Positions 49,449 to 61,030 of a stretch of DNA of 64,000 nt are shown piece by piece (position 1 is the first letter of the stretch; every line of letters starts with the position of its first letter). The position numbers were made by a program, and so were the translations under genes. The DNA is from Ramlibacter ginsenosidimutans (GTDB lineage Bacteria; Pseudomonadota; Gammaproteobacteria; Burkholderiales; Burkholderiaceae_C): contig NZ_JAEPWM010000011.1 of the NCBI RefSeq assembly GCF_016654015.1, positions 1 through 64,000 of the forward strand. Reading direction: 5' to 3'. The notes below the pieces were generated by a model that ran no database searches, was not told the DNA's origin, and saw only the letters and a list, made by a program, of their open reading frames with translations.

Positions 49449-51971
49449 GTGACGCGCTTTCACGCCGCGGCCCTGGGCTGGCGCACGCTGCGGCGTGACC
49501 TGCGCGCGGGCGAGCTCCGCCTGCTGCTCGTAGCCGTGACGCTCGCGGTGGCGGCGCTCACGGCGGTGGGCTTCTTCGCGGACCGGCTGAAATCCGGGCT
49601 CGCGCGCGATGCGCGCGCGCTGCTCGGGGGCGACGCCGTGATCGTGAGCGATGCACCGACGCCCGAGGCCTTCATCGCGCAGGCGCGCGCGCTCGGGCTG
49701 CGCTCGGTGGACTCGCTGCTGTTCCCCTCGATGGCGCGCGCGCCCGATCCGCAAGGCGGTGCCAGCCGGCTCGTCGCGCTCAAGGCCGTCCGTGAAGGCT
49801 ATCCGCTGCGCGGCAAGCTCGAAACGGCGCAGCGTGCCGACGCTCCGGGCGCGCCCACGAGCGACGTGCCGCATCCGGGCGAAGCGTGGGTGGATGCGGC
49901 GGTGCTGGAGGCGCTCGGCCTGCACGTCGGCGACCCCTTGCTGCTGGGCGACGCGCAACTGCGCATCACGCGCGTGATCACCACCGAGCCCGATCGCGGC
50001 ACCGGCTTCGTGAATTTCGCGCCACGGGTGATGATCCACCAAGGCGACCTGCCGGCCACGCACCTGGTGCAGCCCGCGAGCCGCGTCGGCTGGCGCTTCG
50101 CCGTGGCGGGCGACGAGCGCGCGGTGGCGCGCTTCTCGACCTGGGCCGCGGCGGAAGTGAAGCGGCCCGAACTGCACGGCGTGCGCCTCGAGTCGTTCGA
50201 GAGCGGCCGGCCGGAGATGAAGCAGACGCTGGACCGCGCGGAGAAATTCCTGAATCTCGTCGCGCTGCTGTCGGCGCTCCTCAGCGCGGTGGCCGTGGCG
50301 CTGGCGGCGCGCGGCTTCGCCAGCCGGCACCTGGACGACTGCGCCATGCTGCGCGTGCTGGGTCAGAGCCAGCGCACGATCGCCTGGAGCTACACCTTCG
50401 AATTCGGCGCGGTCGGCATGGCGGCCAGCCTGCTGGGCGTGGTGCTCGGGTACGCGGTGCACTTCGTGTTCATCGCCTTGCTCGGCGGCTTCGTCGACAC
50501 GGCGCTGCCCGCGCCCGGACCCTGGCCGGTGCTGTTCGGCGTCGGCGTGGGCCTCACGCTGCTGTTCGCGTTCGGCCTGCCGCCGGTGCTGCAGCTCGCG
50601 CAGGTGCCGCCGCTGCGCGTGATCCGGCGCGACGTCGGCAACCTGCGGCCGGCGTCGCTGCTGGTGCTGGGCATCGGCGTCGCGGGCTTCGCGGCCCTGC
50701 TGCTCGCGGCCAGCAGCGACCTGAAGCTCGGCGCGATCGCGGTCGGCGGCTTCGCCGGCGCCGTGCTCGTGTTCGCGGGCCTCAGCTGGGTGGCGGTCAA
50801 GCTGCTGCGCCGCGTGGTCAACGAGGCGACCGCGCCGCGCTGGCTGGTGCTGGCCACGCGCCAGATCAGCGCCCGGCCCGTCTACGCGGTCGTGCAGACG
50901 AGTGCGCTCGCCGTCGGCCTGCTGGCCCTGGTGCTGCTGGTGCTGCTGCGCACGGACCTGATCGCGAGCTGGCGCCAGTCGACGCCGCCCGATGCGCCGA
51001 ACCGCTTCGTGATCAACGTGCTGCCGGACCAGAGCCAGGCCTTCCTGCAGCAGTTGCACCGCGCCGGCGTGCAGCGGCTGGACTGGTATCCGATGTTCCG
51101 TGGCCGCCTGGTCGCGGTGAACGGACGCACCATAGGCCCGGAGGATTTCCCCGACGAGCGCGCCCGTCGCCTGGTCGACCGCGAGTTCAATCTCTCCTAT
51201 GCCGCGCAGAAGCCCGCGTACAACGAAGTCGTCGCCGGCCGCTGGCAGCCGCAGGAGCAGGGCGCCGTGAGCGTGGAGGCGGGCCTGGCGGAGACGCTGG
51301 GCCTGAGGCTGGGCGACACGCTGCGCTTCGACATCGCGGGCACGACCAGCGAGGCGAAGATCACGTCGCTGCGCAAGGTGGACTGGAGCTCGATGCACGC
51401 GAACTTCTTCGTGATGTACCCCGTGAGCGCGCTGCCCGACATGCCCGTGACCTTCATGGCCGCCTATCGCGCGCCCGGGCAGCACGGCTTCGACAACGCG
51501 CTGGTGCGCGCCTTCCCGAACATCACCAACGTGGACATGACGGCGACCCTCAACCAGGTCCAAGGCGTGCTGGACAAGGTGATCCGCGCGGTGGAGTTCC
51601 TCTTCGGCTTCACGCTGGCCGCCGGGGTCGTGGTGCTGTTCGCCGCCGTGACGGCCACGCGCGAGGAGCGCGCCCGCGAGTTCGCGATCATGCGTGCCGT
51701 CGGCGCGCGCGGCAGCCTGCTGCGGCAGGTGCAGCGCGCGGAACTGGTCGGCGTCGGCCTGCTCGCGGGCTTCCTCGCCGGCATCGTGGCGTCCGTCGTG
51801 GGCTGGGCGCTCGCGAAGTACGCGTTCGACTTCACCTGGACGGCTTCACCGTTGGTTCCGCTCGCCGGCGCCGCGGCCGGTGCGGTGCTGGCCCTCGCGG
51901 CGGGCTGGTGGGGACTGCGCGGCGTGCTGAGCCGGCCCGTCGTCGATACCCTGCGCAAAGCGGCCGAATAG
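49449..51971 (+). CDS. FtsX-family ABC transporter permease (LolC/YbbP-like)
   Basis: An 840-residue membrane protein with the double FtsX layout: helix near the N terminus (LRLLLVAVTLAVAALTAVGF), a large periplasmic domain (about 45-250), three helices (LNLVALLSALLSAVAVALAA onward), a middle pair, another periplasmic domain and three C-terminal helices containing FAAVTATREERAREFAIMRAVG. The start is the GTG at 49449. No ATPase partner is adjacent; the relatives (YbbP type) normally pair with a YbbA-like ATPase and export hydrophobic molecules or lipoproteins. Confidence 0.87.
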   Translation: MTRFHAAALGWRTLRRDLRAGELRLLLVAVTLAVAALTAVGFFADRLKSGLARDARALLGGDAVIVSDAPTPEAFIAQARALGLRSVDSLLFPSMARAPDPQGGASRLVALKAVREGYPLRGKLETAQRADAPGAPTSDVPHPGEAWVDAAVLEALGLHVGDPLLLGDAQLRITRVITTEPDRGTGFVNFAPRVMIHQGDLPATHLVQPASRVGWRFAVAGDERAVARFSTWAAAEVKRPELHGVRLESFESGRPEMKQTLDRAEKFLNLVALLSALLSAVAVALAARGFASRHLDDCAMLRVLGQSQRTIAWSYTFEFGAVGMAASLLGVVLGYAVHFVFIALLGGFVDTALPAPGPWPVLFGVGVGLTLLFAFGLPPVLQLAQVPPLRVIRRDVGNLRPASLLVLGIGVAGFAALLLAASSDLKLGAIAVGGFAGAVLVFAGLSWVAVKLLRRVVNEATAPRWLVLATRQISARPVYAVVQTSALAVGLLALVLLVLLRTDLIASWRQSTPPDAPNRFVINVLPDQSQAFLQQLHRAGVQRLDWYPMFRGRLVAVNGRTIGPEDFPDERARRLVDREFNLSYAAQKPAYNEVVAGRWQPQEQGAVSVEAGLAETLGLRLGDTLRFDIAGTTSEAKITSLRKVDWSSMHANFFVMYPVSALPDMPVTFMAAYRAPGQHGFDNALVRAFPNITNVDMTATLNQVQGVLDKVIRAVEFLFGFTLAAGVVVLFAAVTATREERAREFAIMRAVGARGSLLRQVQRAELVGVGLLAGFLAGIVASVVGWALAKYAFDFTWTASPLVPLAGAAAGAVLALAAGWWGLRGVLSRPVVDTLRKAAE

Positions 51972-51993
51972 GCGTCGCTGCGACAATCGGCGG

Positions 51994-52398
51994 ATGGAGA
52001 GCGAACAGAAGCCGCCGTACGCGACACCCTACGAGTGGATCGGCGGCGAGGAGAAGGTCCATGCGCTGGTGGAGCGCTTCTACGACCTGATGGACCTGGA
52101 GCCCGGGTACCAGGAACTGCGGGCCGCGCACGGCACGGAGCTGGCGCGCGCGCGGCAGAACCTGTTCTGGTTCCTGTGCGGCTGGCTCGGTGGCCCGCAG
52201 CACTACACCGACCGCTTCGGCCATCCGCGCCTGCGCATGCGCCACATGCCCTTCAAGATCGGCATCGCCGAGCGCGACCAGTGGCTCGCCTGCATGGACC
52301 AGGCGATGGGCGAGACCGGCGTGCCCGAGGACCTGCGCGCGCGGCTGCGCGAGTCGTTCTTCCAGACTGCCGACTGGATGAGGAACACCCCGGCCTAG
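51994..52398 (+). CDS. Group II truncated haemoglobin
   Basis: A 134-residue haem protein of the 2/2 globin group II. TPYEWIGGEEKVHALVERFYDLMD begins the fold; the proximal His is in LRMRHMPFKIG, followed by the conserved Trp of ERDQWLACMDQAM. Likely roles are O2 or NO handling. It is 22 bases after the FtsX-like gene and its end overlaps the Smr gene on the opposite strand by 4 bases. Confidence 0.92.
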   Translation: MESEQKPPYATPYEWIGGEEKVHALVERFYDLMDLEPGYQELRAAHGTELARARQNLFWFLCGWLGGPQHYTDRFGHPRLRMRHMPFKIGIAERDQWLACMDQAMGETGVPEDLRARLRESFFQTADWMRNTPA

Positions 52399-53033
52399 GC
52401 CGAGGGCTTCAGCAGCACCACCACCGCGCCGGCGCCGCCTTCGTCGCCGCGCGCCTGCACGAAGGCGAGGACCTCGTCCTTCTGCACCAGCCAGCCGTGC
52501 ACCTTGCCCTTGAGCACCGGCGTCTTGCCTGGCGAGCCCAGGCCCTTGCCGTGGACCACGCGCACGCAGCGCAGGCCCTGGCGCACGGCTTCGCGCACGA
52601 AGCTTGCGAGCGCCTCGCGCGCATCGTCGGTGCGCAAGCCGTGCAGGTCGATCTCCGCCTGGATGCTCCAGTAGCCGCGCCGCAGCTTGCGCGCGACGTC
52701 GATGCCCACGCCGGGACGGCGGAAGCTCAGGGCCTCGTCCACTTCCAGCAGCGTGGACGCATCGAACTCGTCGCTGATCGCCTCCTTGAGCACGCGCTGG
52801 TCATCGAGCTGGCGCTGGGCCGCGACCGGCGCCACCGGCTCCGGTGGATGGTGCACGCGCCCGTGTTCGCGCAGCGGCGCCACCTTGCCGGCGGCGCGCT
52901 GGAACAGGTTGCGCTCCACTTCGGCGCGGCGCTCGGCCTCGGCTTTCTTCGCGGCCTGCTCGCGCGCGGTGCGTTCCTGCTCCGCCAGCCGCTGCCGGAT
53001 CGCCTGCAGGTCCTGCAAGGACCGGGCCTTCAC
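52395..53033 (-). CDS. Smr-domain protein
   Basis: A 212-residue protein. The N-terminal half is a charged helical region (residues 1-90); the C-terminal Smr domain has the [18 protein letters not shown] motif and [20 protein letters not shown], the usual signature of the MutS2/Smr nuclease-like family. The GTG at 53033 has AAGGGG upstream and overlaps the radC stop by 4 bases, so the two genes are coupled. A role in nucleic-acid processing is likely but undefined. Confidence 0.9.
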   Translation of the reverse strand: MKARSLQDLQAIRQRLAEQERTAREQAAKKAEAERRAEVERNLFQRAAGKVAPLREHGRVHHPPEPVAPVAAQRQLDDQRVLKEAISDEFDASTLLEVDEALSFRRPGVGIDVARKLRRGYWSIQAEIDLHGLRTDDAREALASFVREAVRQGLRCVRVVHGKGLGSPGKTPVLKGKVHGWLVQKDEVLAFVQARGDEGGAGAVVVLLKPSA

Positions 53034-53707
53034 AGCAGCCCCTTTTCGGCCATCGACAAGGCCTGGCCTGGCGCGACGACCACGTGATCGAGCACGCGCA
53101 CGTCCACCAGCGCGAGCGCGGCCTTCAGCGTCTGCGTGAGCGCCTCGTCGGCGCGCGAAGGCTGCACGGTCCCACTGGGATGGTTGTGGGCCAGCACCAC
53201 GGCGGCGGCGTGATGGTGCAAGGCCTTGAGGACGACTTCGCGCGGGTACACGCTGGTCTGAGTCAGGGTGCCGCGGAAGAGTTCTTCGAGGGCGATCAGC
53301 CGGTTCTGCGCGTCGAGGAAGAGGGCGGCGAATACCTCGTGCGGCCGGCGGGCGAGATGCAGCTGCAGGTAATTCTTCACGGCGTCGGGGGAGCCGAACA
53401 CTTCGCGGGCCTTCAACTGCTCCGCCATCGCGCGGCGGGCCAGCTCCAGCACCGCGAGCAGTTCGGAGCGCTTGGCCGTGCCGCCGAGGCCCTTGATGGC
53501 GCGCAGGTCCTCGCCGCTCGCGTGCAGCAGGCCGGCCAGGCCGCTGAAGCGATCGAGCACCTCCTGCGCCATCTGGAACACGCCACGACCCGCAGTCCCG
53601 GTGCGCAGCAGCAGCGCGAGCAGTTCGGTGTCGCTGAGCGCACCGGCGCCGCGGGAGAGCAGCTTTTCGCGCGGACGCGCATCGGCAGGCAAGTCGAGCA
53701 ACGGCAT
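53030..53707 (-). CDS. radC: RadC family protein (JAB/MPN domain)
   Basis: A 225-residue protein: a helix-hairpin-helix-like N terminus ([34 protein letters not shown]) and a C-terminal JAB/JAMM domain with the metal-binding motif [15 protein letters not shown]. The function is unsettled; a direct repair role for RadC was withdrawn in E. coli. The ATG at 53707 is chosen over an upstream Arg-rich extension. A second, closely similar copy lies at 60058-60729. Confidence 0.9.
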   Translation of the reverse strand: MPLLDLPADARPREKLLSRGAGALSDTELLALLLRTGTAGRGVFQMAQEVLDRFSGLAGLLHASGEDLRAIKGLGGTAKRSELLAVLELARRAMAEQLKAREVFGSPDAVKNYLQLHLARRPHEVFAALFLDAQNRLIALEELFRGTLTQTSVYPREVVLKALHHHAAAVVLAHNHPSGTVQPSRADEALTQTLKAALALVDVRVLDHVVVAPGQALSMAEKGLL

Positions 53708-53823
53708 CGGTTCGAGTCTAGCGGTGGACGCAGCACGGCGGCGCCGATCCCGCAGCCTATACTGCACGCGCTGCGGTCCCTGTGAGGAGGGGCTGGCCCC
53801 GCGTGGGAATAGGACACAGGATC

Positions 53824-55320
53824 GTGTTGCTCAAGAACTTGTTCGCAGGCGGCCGCGCCGCCAGGTCCGCGCTGGAGCAGCGCATCGCCGCCGCGGATGC
53901 CGCGGGCGACCTGGCCGACGCCATCGCTGCGCGCCGCGCCTTGCTGGAACTCGCCCCGCGCGACGCGGCCACCTGGGTCGCACTGGCCGAACGCCTGCGC
54001 CGCGACGGGCAGCTGGCGCCCGCGGCGAGCGCGTACGAGCAGGCGCTGGACTGCGGGGCCCCGCCCGGGCCCGTGCTGCTGCAGCTCGGCGCCATCCGCC
54101 ATGAACTGGAAGACTTCCCCGCCGCGCAGCAGGCCTTCTCGCGGCTGGTGGCGCTGGAGCCCGCCAACGCGGACGCGTGGTGCATGCTGGGCGTGGTCGG
54201 CAAGGACCAGGGCCGCTACGCCGAAGCCATGGCGCATTTCGACAAGGCGCTGCAACTGCAGCCCGCCTTCGCCGAAGCCTTCTTCAACCTGGGGCTCACG
54301 CAGTTCGAACTGGGGCAGCTCGCCGAGGCGAGCCGCAGCTTCCTGCGCTGCGTGGAACTGCGCCGCGGCGCGCCGTGGACGGGTGACCTCGCGCTGCCGC
54401 TGCAGAAGGACCCGCAGCCCGTGCTGGAGCCCATGGACATGGGCGTGAACGAAGTGAAGCTGCGGCACGACTGCGAGCAGTTCGAGTACCTGCTGCAAAA
54501 CCGGCTGCTGCCTCCCGCGTACGAGCGCGTGCTGCAGGACTACCGCGCGCTGCTGGCCGAACTGCGCGGCCAGGTGGACGAGAACTCGCTCGCGGGCTTC
54601 GACGCGCAGCGGCACCCGCTCGTTGCGCGCACCTACAAGCGGCCCGTCTACATCTCGGCCGCCGGGGTGCCGCCGGCGGGGATCATCAATCTTGAGCTCG
54701 ATTTCGAGGCGATCCAGGACCGCTACCTCGCCGCGCAGCCGAACGTGCTGGCGCTGGACAACCTGCTCACGGCCGATGCGCTCGCCGCGATGCGCCGCTT
54801 CTGCCGCGAGAGCACCATCTGGAATAACATCAAGCCCGGCTACCTCGGCGCCTATGCCTACGACGGCTTCTGCTCCGAACTGCTGCTGCGCCTGGCCTGG
54901 GACCTGCGTGCGCACCTGCCGCGTGTGATCCGCGACCATCCGCTGAAGATGATGTGGGGCTTCAAATGCGACGCCAGCCTGCCGGGGCTGGCCGTGCACG
55001 CCGATGAGGCGGCGGTGAACGTGAACTTCTGGATCACCGAGGACGAAGCCAACCTCGAGCCCGAAGGCGGCGGACTGCAGGTGTACGAGCACGTGGCGCC
55101 GCGCGACTGGGACTTCCGGCGCTTCAACCACGACCCGGCGGTGATCCAGCAGTACCTGGCCTCCGTCGGCAGCGCGCCCACCCGCTATCCCTACCGGGCC
55201 AACCGCGCCCTCATCTTCGACTCGGACCTGTTCCATGCGACGGACCGTCCCCGCTTCCGCGAGGGTTACCTCAACCGGCGCATCAACATCACGCTGCTGT
55301 ACGGCAACCGCCTCATCTGA
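53824..55320 (+). CDS. TPR protein with C-terminal 2OG-Fe(II) oxygenase-like domain
   Basis: A 498-residue protein. Residues about 15-180 hold tetratricopeptide repeats ([40 protein letters not shown]). The C-terminal half is a double-stranded beta-helix oxygenase with the iron triad His392-x-Asp394 and His471, and the 2-oxoglutarate Arg in [11 protein letters not shown] (residues 485-486). The substrate is unknown; TPRs suggest a protein or peptide partner. The start is uncertain: the GTG at 53824 follows AGGACACAGG, and another GTG lies at 53782. It is divergent from radC. Confidence 0.82.
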   Translation: MLLKNLFAGGRAARSALEQRIAAADAAGDLADAIAARRALLELAPRDAATWVALAERLRRDGQLAPAASAYEQALDCGAPPGPVLLQLGAIRHELEDFPAAQQAFSRLVALEPANADAWCMLGVVGKDQGRYAEAMAHFDKALQLQPAFAEAFFNLGLTQFELGQLAEASRSFLRCVELRRGAPWTGDLALPLQKDPQPVLEPMDMGVNEVKLRHDCEQFEYLLQNRLLPPAYERVLQDYRALLAELRGQVDENSLAGFDAQRHPLVARTYKRPVYISAAGVPPAGIINLELDFEAIQDRYLAAQPNVLALDNLLTADALAAMRRFCRESTIWNNIKPGYLGAYAYDGFCSELLLRLAWDLRAHLPRVIRDHPLKMMWGFKCDASLPGLAVHADEAAVNVNFWITEDEANLEPEGGGLQVYEHVAPRDWDFRRFNHDPAVIQQYLASVGSAPTRYPYRANRALIFDSDLFHATDRPRFREGYLNRRINITLLYGNRLI

Positions 55321-55440
55321 GGCCTCAGCGCTCCTGCAGGCCCTGAGCCAGGCCCTGGCGTCGCGGCGAGCGGCAGGTCCCTGGGGTCATCGCCCGCCTG
55401 CCGGCGGCCGTCCGCCCCGGCTTCCTACAATGGAGGTCTA

Positions 55441-55932
55441 TTGAACGCCCCCTCCATGAGCACCTCGCCCGCCCGCGTCCAGCCGGGCTCCTTCCTGACC
55501 CTGCACTACCGGCTGGCCGGTCCGGCGGGGGACATCATCAATACCTTCGACGACAAGCCCGCGACGCTGACGCTGGGCACGGGTGAACTCTCGCCCGCCG
55601 TGGAGCAGCGCCTGCTGGGGCTGGAAGAGGGCACGCGCGCCGTCTTCGAGATCGCGCGGGGTGAGGCCTTCGGGGACCGCAACCCGGAGCTGGTGCAGTG
55701 GGTCGGGCGCAAGCTGCTCGCGCAGATGGGCGATCCGCTGGAGCGCTACCACGTGGGCGACGTCGTGCAGTTCCCCACGCCCGACGGCCAGGGCCAGTAC
55801 GCGGGCGCCGTGCAGCAGCTGGGGGAGGACAAGGACGGCGACGGGCAGCCGGACGCCGTGCTGTTCGACTTCAACCACCCGCTCGCGGGCCAGCCGGTGA
55901 CCTTCGAGGTCCAGTTGATCGGGGTGCTGTGA
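55441..55932 (+). CDS. FKBP-type peptidyl-prolyl isomerase (SlpA-like)
   Basis: A 163-residue SlyD/SlpA-type isomerase. It has [40 protein letters not shown] and [20 protein letters not shown], the FKBP and insert-in-flap layout. The start is the TTG at 55441, supported by GGAGG four bases before it; an ATG at 55456 has no such site. The TGATG overlap links its stop to ispH, a conserved pairing in betaproteobacteria. Confidence 0.92.
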   Translation: MNAPSMSTSPARVQPGSFLTLHYRLAGPAGDIINTFDDKPATLTLGTGELSPAVEQRLLGLEEGTRAVFEIARGEAFGDRNPELVQWVGRKLLAQMGDPLERYHVGDVVQFPTPDGQGQYAGAVQQLGEDKDGDGQPDAVLFDFNHPLAGQPVTFEVQLIGVL

Positions 55933-56885
55933 TGCAGGAACCTTCGCGCCCGGGCGGCCCCGACAGCATCCTGCTCGCCGAGCCGCGCGGCTTCTGCGCC
56001 GGCGTCGACCGCGCCATCGACATCGTCGAGCGCGCACTGGAAAAATTCGGCGCGCCCATCTACGTGCGCCACGAGATCGTGCACAACACCTTCGTGGTGA
56101 ACGACCTCAAGTCCAAGGGCGCGATCTTCATCGAAGACCTCGCGGAAGTGCCGCCCGGCTCGACGCTGGTGTTCTCCGCGCACGGCGTGAGCAAGGCGGT
56201 GCAGGAGGAGGCGGCGCAGCGCGGCTTCCACGTGTTCGACGCCACCTGCCCGCTGGTGAGCAAGGTGCACATCGAAGTGGCCAAGCTCGCGCGCGAAGGC
56301 TACGAGTTCATCATGATCGGCCACAAGGGCCATCCCGAAGTGGAAGGCACGATGGGCCAGGTGGACCACGGGATCCACCTCGTCGAGGATGTCGCCGATG
56401 TCGCGACCGTGCAGCCGGCGCAGAGCGAGCGCCTGGCGGTCGTCACGCAGACCACGCTTTCGGTGGACGACGCCGCCGAGATCATGGCGGCCGTGCGCGC
56501 GCGCTTCCCGAGCATCCGCCAGCCCAAGCAGCAGGACATCTGCTATGCGACGCAGAACCGGCAGGACGCGGTGAAGATGCTGGCGCGCGAAGTGGACGTG
56601 GTGATCGTGGTGGGCAGCCCCACCAGCTCCAACAGCAACCGGCTCGCCGAGCTCGCGCGCAAGCTGGGCGTCGAAAGCTACATGGTCGACACCGCGCAGG
56701 AGCTGCGCGCCGAATGGCTGGAAGGCAAGGCGCGCGTCGGCCTCACGGCGGGCGCATCGGCGCCCGAGCTGCTGGTGCAGGAGGTCATCGCGCGCGTGAA
56801 AGCGCTCGGTGCGGTGTCCGTGCGCAAAATGGACGGTATCGTGGAGACCGTGAAGTTCCCGCTGCCGAAGGGGCTGAAGCTTTGA
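55932..56885 (+). CDS. ispH: 4-hydroxy-3-methylbut-2-enyl diphosphate reductase
   Basis: A 317-residue Fe-S enzyme for the last step of the MEP isoprenoid pathway (HMBPP to IPP and DMAPP). The cluster cysteines are in [15 protein letters not shown] (Cys22), [11 protein letters not shown] and [29 protein letters not shown] and ELLVQEV are further signatures. The start overlaps the FKBP gene stop, and its own stop overlaps the start of the dehydratase gene, so three genes are coupled. Confidence 0.96.
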   Translation: MQEPSRPGGPDSILLAEPRGFCAGVDRAIDIVERALEKFGAPIYVRHEIVHNTFVVNDLKSKGAIFIEDLAEVPPGSTLVFSAHGVSKAVQEEAAQRGFHVFDATCPLVSKVHIEVAKLAREGYEFIMIGHKGHPEVEGTMGQVDHGIHLVEDVADVATVQPAQSERLAVVTQTTLSVDDAAEIMAAVRARFPSIRQPKQQDICYATQNRQDAVKMLAREVDVVIVVGSPTSSNSNRLAELARKLGVESYMVDTAQELRAEWLEGKARVGLTAGASAPELLVQEVIARVKALGAVSVRKMDGIVETVKFPLPKGLKL

Positions 56886-57823
56886 TGCGCAGCGACATCG
56901 AGGCGGCCGCGGAACGCTTCGCCACCGACGGCCGCGGCTTCGTGCGGCGCACGCCGCTGTGGAAGGTGGCGGGCAGCACGCTGGGCGTGGCGTGCGCCGA
57001 AGTCTGGCTCAAGCTGGAGCAGCTGCAGGTGGGCGGCAGCTTCAAGGCGCGCGGCATGTACAACCGCCTGCTCGCCAACCGGATTCCTGCCAGCGGCGTG
57101 ATCGTCGCCTCCGGCGGCAACGCCGGCATCGCGACGGCGGCGGCTGCGCGCGCACTGGGCGTGAAATGCGAGGTGTTCGTGCCCACCGTGAGCAGCGCGG
57201 CGAAGCAGGCCAGGCTGCGCGAACTGGGTGCGGAGGTCGTCGTGACCGGCGCCGTGTACGCCGAGGCGCTGGAAGCGTGCCTGCAGAGGCAGCGCACGAC
57301 CGGCGCGCTGCTCACGCATGCGTACGACCAGCCCGAGGTGGTCGCCGGCGCCGGGACGCTGGCGATGGAGATCGAGGCGCAGGGTGGCGAGCCGCCGGAC
57401 AGCGTGCTCGTGAGCGTGGGCGGCGGTGGTCTCATCGCCGGCGTGGCCGCGTGGTGCGAGGACCGCAGCCGCGTGGTCGCGCTCGAGCCGGAACTGGCGC
57501 CCACGCTGTTCCGCGCGCGCGAGGCGGGCGCACCGGTCGATGTCGCGGTGAGCGGCATCGCGGCCGACTCGCTCGGCGCCAAGCGCATCGGCGCGATCCC
57601 TTGGGAGATCACGCAGCGGCATGTGCCGCAGGCGCTGCTGTTGTCCGACGCGGCCATCCGCGACGCGCAGCTCGCGTTGTGGAAGGACTTCAAGCTGGCC
57701 GTGGAACCCGCCGCGGCGCTGGGCCTGGCGGCACTGCGCACGGGCGCGTACGTGCCGCAGAGCGACGAGATCGTCGCGCTCGTGCTGTGCGGCGCGAACC
57801 TCGATCCGGCCACGCTGGCCTGA
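56885..57823 (+). CDS. PLP-dependent threonine/serine dehydratase family protein
   Basis: A 312-residue fold-type II PLP enzyme. The Schiff-base Lys54 is in VGGSFKARGMYN, the substrate loop is [16 protein letters not shown] and the phosphate-binding glycine loop VGGGGLIAGVAAW. It lacks the C-terminal ACT regulatory domain of biosynthetic IlvA, so a catabolic threonine/serine dehydratase or racemase-like enzyme is more likely. The start overlaps the ispH stop (TGATG). Confidence 0.85.
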   Translation: MRSDIEAAAERFATDGRGFVRRTPLWKVAGSTLGVACAEVWLKLEQLQVGGSFKARGMYNRLLANRIPASGVIVASGGNAGIATAAAARALGVKCEVFVPTVSSAAKQARLRELGAEVVVTGAVYAEALEACLQRQRTTGALLTHAYDQPEVVAGAGTLAMEIEAQGGEPPDSVLVSVGGGGLIAGVAAWCEDRSRVVALEPELAPTLFRAREAGAPVDVAVSGIAADSLGAKRIGAIPWEITQRHVPQALLLSDAAIRDAQLALWKDFKLAVEPAAALGLAALRTGAYVPQSDEIVALVLCGANLDPATLA

Positions 57824-57864
57824 TCACTTGCAATCCATCATCCGCTGGCGGCTGAATCGAAACC

Positions 57865-59266
<1,402 letters not shown>

Positions 59267-59310
59267 GCTTGGGTTAAACTACCGGGCTTCGCACCACGCG
59301 AACCGAATCA

Positions 59311-59401
59311 GGAGCGGTGGCAGAGTGGTCGAATGCGCCGGACTCGAAATCCGGTATACGGTTTCACCGTATCGAGGGTTCGAATCCCTCCTGCTCCGCC
59401 A
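59311..59401 (+). tRNA. tRNA-Ser (anticodon CGA)
   Basis: A 91-base class II tRNA with the CCA end encoded (59399-59401). The acceptor stem pairs GGAGCGG with CTGCTCC (one G-T pair). The anticodon loop reads CTCGAAA within GGACTCGAAATCC, giving anticodon CGA for codon UCG. A long variable arm (TACGGTTTCACCGTA) is typical of serine tRNAs. The T-arm has GGGTTCGAATCCC. It is followed by a terminator and marks a switch to lower-GC sequence. Confidence 0.96.
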
Positions 59402-59409
59402 CAAATACT

Positions 59410-59447
59410 AAGCGCCATGCGGGTTTCAGCCCTATGGCGCTTTTTTA
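59410..59447 (+). terminator. Terminator after tRNA-Ser
   Basis: The stem AAGCGCCAT/ATGGCGCTT encloses a 15-base loop and ends in TTTTTTA. It lies 9 bases after the tRNA. Confidence 0.85.
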
Positions 59448-59579
59448 CTCCCTTTCCTACCCCCTTTTTGATTTGGACTGTGGTGGACGGCTTTGGATCG
59501 GGCGGTAAAACGAAAGTTAGAGTTCGGAGCGGGATACGGCGCGGTAGGAATTGTGAGGGGCTGGCTTTAATGTCTGGGG

Positions 59580-60044
59580 ATGCCCCAAGAAAACACCACC
59601 GAAACACAGCCCCCGCAGCCTGAGAAAACGCGACGCGAGCGCAAGGTTCGAAGGCAACGACAGCAAGGCATGGTGCCCGTTGGTCGCGGCACCCGGCACC
59701 TCCTCCCCGAGTCACTGCGTCACATGCAGGAGCTGTTTGAGCTGCTCCCGCAACTGAAAGTGGATGCCAGCGGAGCCCCCGACGTGCGTGCCACCGATCA
59801 GGCCGTACTGGGCAGAATCGCGGAGCACGCACAAGCTTCGGCAGCCGCAATCAATTTGGGAATGTCGGCTGTCGGCTCGCTGATGGCGTACGCGGCGCCG
59901 CAGTGCGAAGACAGGGCGATCAGCTCAGATGCGGTGGAGGCGCTCGGATGGCTGCTCGCCGAACTCGGAGCAACGACTGCTCTCATGGTGCGACTCGCTG
60001 CGGTATGCGGGTCTTCAGAGGGTATGCGCGTCCCTCAACCCTGA
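59580..60044 (+). CDS. Hypothetical protein
   Basis: A 154-residue protein with no recognised family. The N terminus is Gln/Arg-rich and strongly basic (EKTRRERKVRRQRQQG), suggesting nucleic-acid binding; residues 45-154 are predicted mostly helical with two moderately hydrophobic stretches (AAAINLGMSAVGSLMAYAA and LGWLLAELGATTALMVRL). It is the first gene after the tRNA and lies 13 bases before the second radC, probably in one transcript. Codon use is less GC-rich than in the genes before the tRNA. Confidence 0.55.
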   Translation: MPQENTTETQPPQPEKTRRERKVRRQRQQGMVPVGRGTRHLLPESLRHMQELFELLPQLKVDASGAPDVRATDQAVLGRIAEHAQASAAAINLGMSAVGSLMAYAAPQCEDRAISSDAVEALGWLLAELGATTALMVRLAAVCGSSEGMRVPQP

Positions 60045-60057
60045 TGGCGAATTGCAA

Positions 60058-60729
60058 ATGACTCTGCTCGCATCCGAGGTCCGACCACGTTACAGGCTTC
60101 TCTCCGCCGGCCCGAAGGCGTTGACAGATGCAGAACTCGTGGCAGTGCTGCTCCGGACGGGCTTGCCAGGAAGGTCCGTGCTCTCGCTGGCCAGAGATCT
60201 ACTGGACTCGTTCGGCGGGATTGCCGGCTTGCTGTATGCCTCAGTGGACGAAGTCGCTGATGTAAGAGCTCTCGGGGGCGAAACGCGGAGGACGGAGCTG
60301 CTGGCAGTACTGGAACTCGCTCGACGCGCCGTCGGCGAACAGTTATCCGCAAGGGAGGTTTTCAGTTCGCCAGACGCTGTGAAGCAGTTTCTGCAACTGC
60401 ACTTGGCGCGAGTACCGCACGAGGTGTTCGCGGTGATGTTCTTAGATGCACAGAACCGGCTGATCGAATTGGAGGTGATGTTCCGCGGCACGCTGACGCA
60501 AACATCCGTGTATCCGAGGGAGATTGTGAAGCGAGCGTTGCATCATGAGTCAGCAGCCGTAGTCCTCGCGCACAATCATCCGAGCGGAACCGTGCAACCG
60601 TCGAGAGCGGACGAGGCGCTCACCGCAACGCTTAAGCAAGCACTGTCGGTCATCGAGGTACGCGTCCTCGATCATGTGATTGTGGCACCAGGGACTGCTT
60701 GCTCAATGGCGGAGAGCGGACTGATCTGA
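60058..60729 (+). CDS. RadC-family protein, second copy
   Basis: A 223-residue paralogue of the radC product at 53030-53707, colinear over its full length: [40 protein letters not shown], and the JAMM motif [15 protein letters not shown], identical over these residues. It is encoded with less GC-rich codons. RadC copies are common cargo of integrated elements, and its place after a tRNA fits that. The ATG at 60058 is the natural start. Confidence 0.88.
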   Translation: MTLLASEVRPRYRLLSAGPKALTDAELVAVLLRTGLPGRSVLSLARDLLDSFGGIAGLLYASVDEVADVRALGGETRRTELLAVLELARRAVGEQLSAREVFSSPDAVKQFLQLHLARVPHEVFAVMFLDAQNRLIELEVMFRGTLTQTSVYPREIVKRALHHESAAVVLAHNHPSGTVQPSRADEALTATLKQALSVIEVRVLDHVIVAPGTACSMAESGLI

Positions 60730-61030
60730 CCGCCAGCTGGGCCAAGCTGCTTAGCAGCGGGCACATCGACCCTACGGCTGGCCGGTGGTGGAATTCCGCA
60801 GTTGCGGCTTGGGCCGCTTGAGAATTGCGATCAGGTATTCCCCGTCGCTCTGGGATGTGAAAGGCTTCCCAACCCCCTTCGCCGGCTTCATTCGCGCCAG
60901 GGTAAAGCTGCTCGCGCCCCGCTACGCGTTGTACTCGTTTTCCCACCGCATGCACGGCCTCCCCTTGGGGCACGGTGCCGCGAAGTATGGCTGATTCTTA
61001 GGTACGATGCTGCAACTCAGCGGAAGCAAA

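Noticed and set aside
60772-60891. A 39-codon minus-strand frame beginning MKPAKGVGKPFTSQ
   Set aside because: It looks protein-like but is very short, has no ribosome binding site and no recognised family. It could be a remnant of a gene.
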